From: an uncultured Eubacteriales bacterium
GTDB taxonomy: Bacteria > Bacillota_A > Clostridia > Oscillospirales > CAG-272
NCBI GenBank assembly: GCA_900557635.1
Contig: USTB01000064.1
Span: forward strand, 1-5,843
DNA: 5,843 bases
Direction: 5' to 3'
Below the pieces are notes generated by a model. The model worked only from the letters and a program-made list of their open reading frames with translations, was not told the DNA's origin and did not search any database. Position 1 is the first letter of the stretch. Each line of letters begins with the position of its first letter. The translations under genes and the position numbers were made by a program. Below are positions 5,622-5,843 of the stretch, piece by piece.

Positions 5622-5759
5622 ATCCTTGGTACCTTGGATTTTGTCTGTACAAACGGATGAGGAGCGGATAACCGGCAGTCGCTCGCTCTTTCGGCTCAGC
5701 ACAAATCAGAACAAACGCAAATTTGAAACATGAAACACCAACGAAACCATACCCACACA

Positions 5760-5794
5760 AAAAACTCCGCACCCGTTAAAGGTGCGAAGTTTTT
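5760..5794. terminator. Bidirectional intrinsic terminator
   Basis: CTCCGCACC (5765-5773) and GGTGCGAAG (5781-5789) pair around a 7-base loop, flanked by A and T runs that extend the stem. On the + strand one C-A mismatch (5767/5787) interrupts it and five T residues follow; on the minus strand the same position becomes a G-U wobble and six T residues follow. It should therefore act in both directions and slightly better on the minus strand, as expected between converging genes. Confidence 0.75.
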
Positions 5795-5802
5795 ATATGA
5801 AA

Positions 5803-5843
5803 TCAATTTCCGTAAATGAAACGGGCAAACAAGGCAAAGCTCA
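5803..5843 (-). CDS. Possible C-terminal end of a convergent gene (partial)
   Basis: One minus-strand frame runs from the window edge through SFALFARFIYGN to a TGA at 5805-5803, 8 bases before the bidirectional terminator whose fold is better on the minus strand. That arrangement is what the end of a convergent gene would look like. Only about 12 codons are visible, another minus frame also stays open, and a plus-strand ATG (5797) is open to the edge without a ribosome site, so this is a weak call. No function can be given. Confidence 0.25.
   Translation of the reverse strand, partial: SFALFARFIYGN

Larger units (their letters stand above)
5243..5802. other. Structured intergenic region downstream of mltG
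   Basis: No convincing gene lies in this ~560-base stretch. It contains, left to right, a degenerate pentamer array, a small hairpin (5317-5337), a probable mltG terminator (5349-5383), a 10-bp GC hairpin (5429-5452), a 12-bp inverted repeat (5457-5512), a cluster of small hairpins (5548-5653) and a bidirectional terminator (5760-5794). From about 5700 to 5764 the + strand is A-rich and T-poor. A 138-codon open frame (5317-5733) crosses most of these structures; it lacks a ribosome site and starts in a hairpin arm, so I treat it as non-coding. Confidence 0.7.

Noticed and set aside
5620..5635. Adjacent GGATCC and GGTACC sites resembling a cloning polylinker
   Set aside because: Only two such sites occur, separated by TT, and flanking sequence shows no vector-like continuation; chance within a palindrome-rich patch is more likely.
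5317..5733. 138-codon forward frame after mltG
   Set aside because: It starts inside a hairpin arm, has no ribosome site, runs through the probable terminator and several inverted repeats, and its translation looks like read-through of a palindromic repeat.
5797..5843. Forward gene start at the ATG after the terminator
   Set aside because: No ribosome site precedes it, it begins 2 bases after the T-run, and only about 15 codons are visible.

Overview
The window looks like a chromosomal housekeeping stretch from a moderately GC-rich member of the Clostridia (Bacillota), most likely a gut Oscillospiraceae-like lineage. This rests on the gene set, G/C-rich third codon positions, Shine-Dalgarno (SD) sites of the GGAGG type, and an MltG with a long hydrophilic N-terminus. 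The assignment is inference; no rRNA or other taxonomic marker is present.

Bases 1-5242 hold six forward genes in one tight array. In order they are a membrane-anchored hypothetical protein (1-615, perhaps missing its 5' end), a 12-cysteine putative zinc-binding protein (612-1277), a DJ-1/PfpI-family protein (1309-1866), 5-formyltetrahydrofolate cyclo-ligase (1863-2471), a multi-pass membrane protein resembling CPBP/CAAX proteases but lacking their catalytic residues (2449-3516), and the endolytic murein transglycosylase MltG (3593-5242). Two junctions are 4-base ATGA overlaps, one is a 23-base overlap and two are short gaps of 31 and 76 bases, so an operon with translational coupling is likely. 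The 76-base gap before mltG holds a cUUCGg tetraloop hairpin directly upstream of the ribosome binding site and is the most likely place for separate control.

The cluster has no single obvious pathway. It combines one-carbon metabolism (5-FCL), a stress or repair-type protein (DJ-1), an unknown zinc protein and two envelope-linked proteins, ending with a cell-wall enzyme that sets glycan strand length.

Bases 5243-5843 carry no convincing forward gene but are dense in structure: a degenerate GCRAN pentamer array just after mltG, a probable mltG terminator, two strong GC-rich inverted repeats, a patch resembling the small palindromic intergenic repeats of gut Firmicutes, and a bidirectional terminator near the right edge. 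The right edge may hold the last codons of a convergent gene. I found no CRISPR array, transposase, tRNA or rRNA. The strongest leads for something undescribed are the apparent pseudo-protease, the 12-cysteine protein and the structured 3' region.
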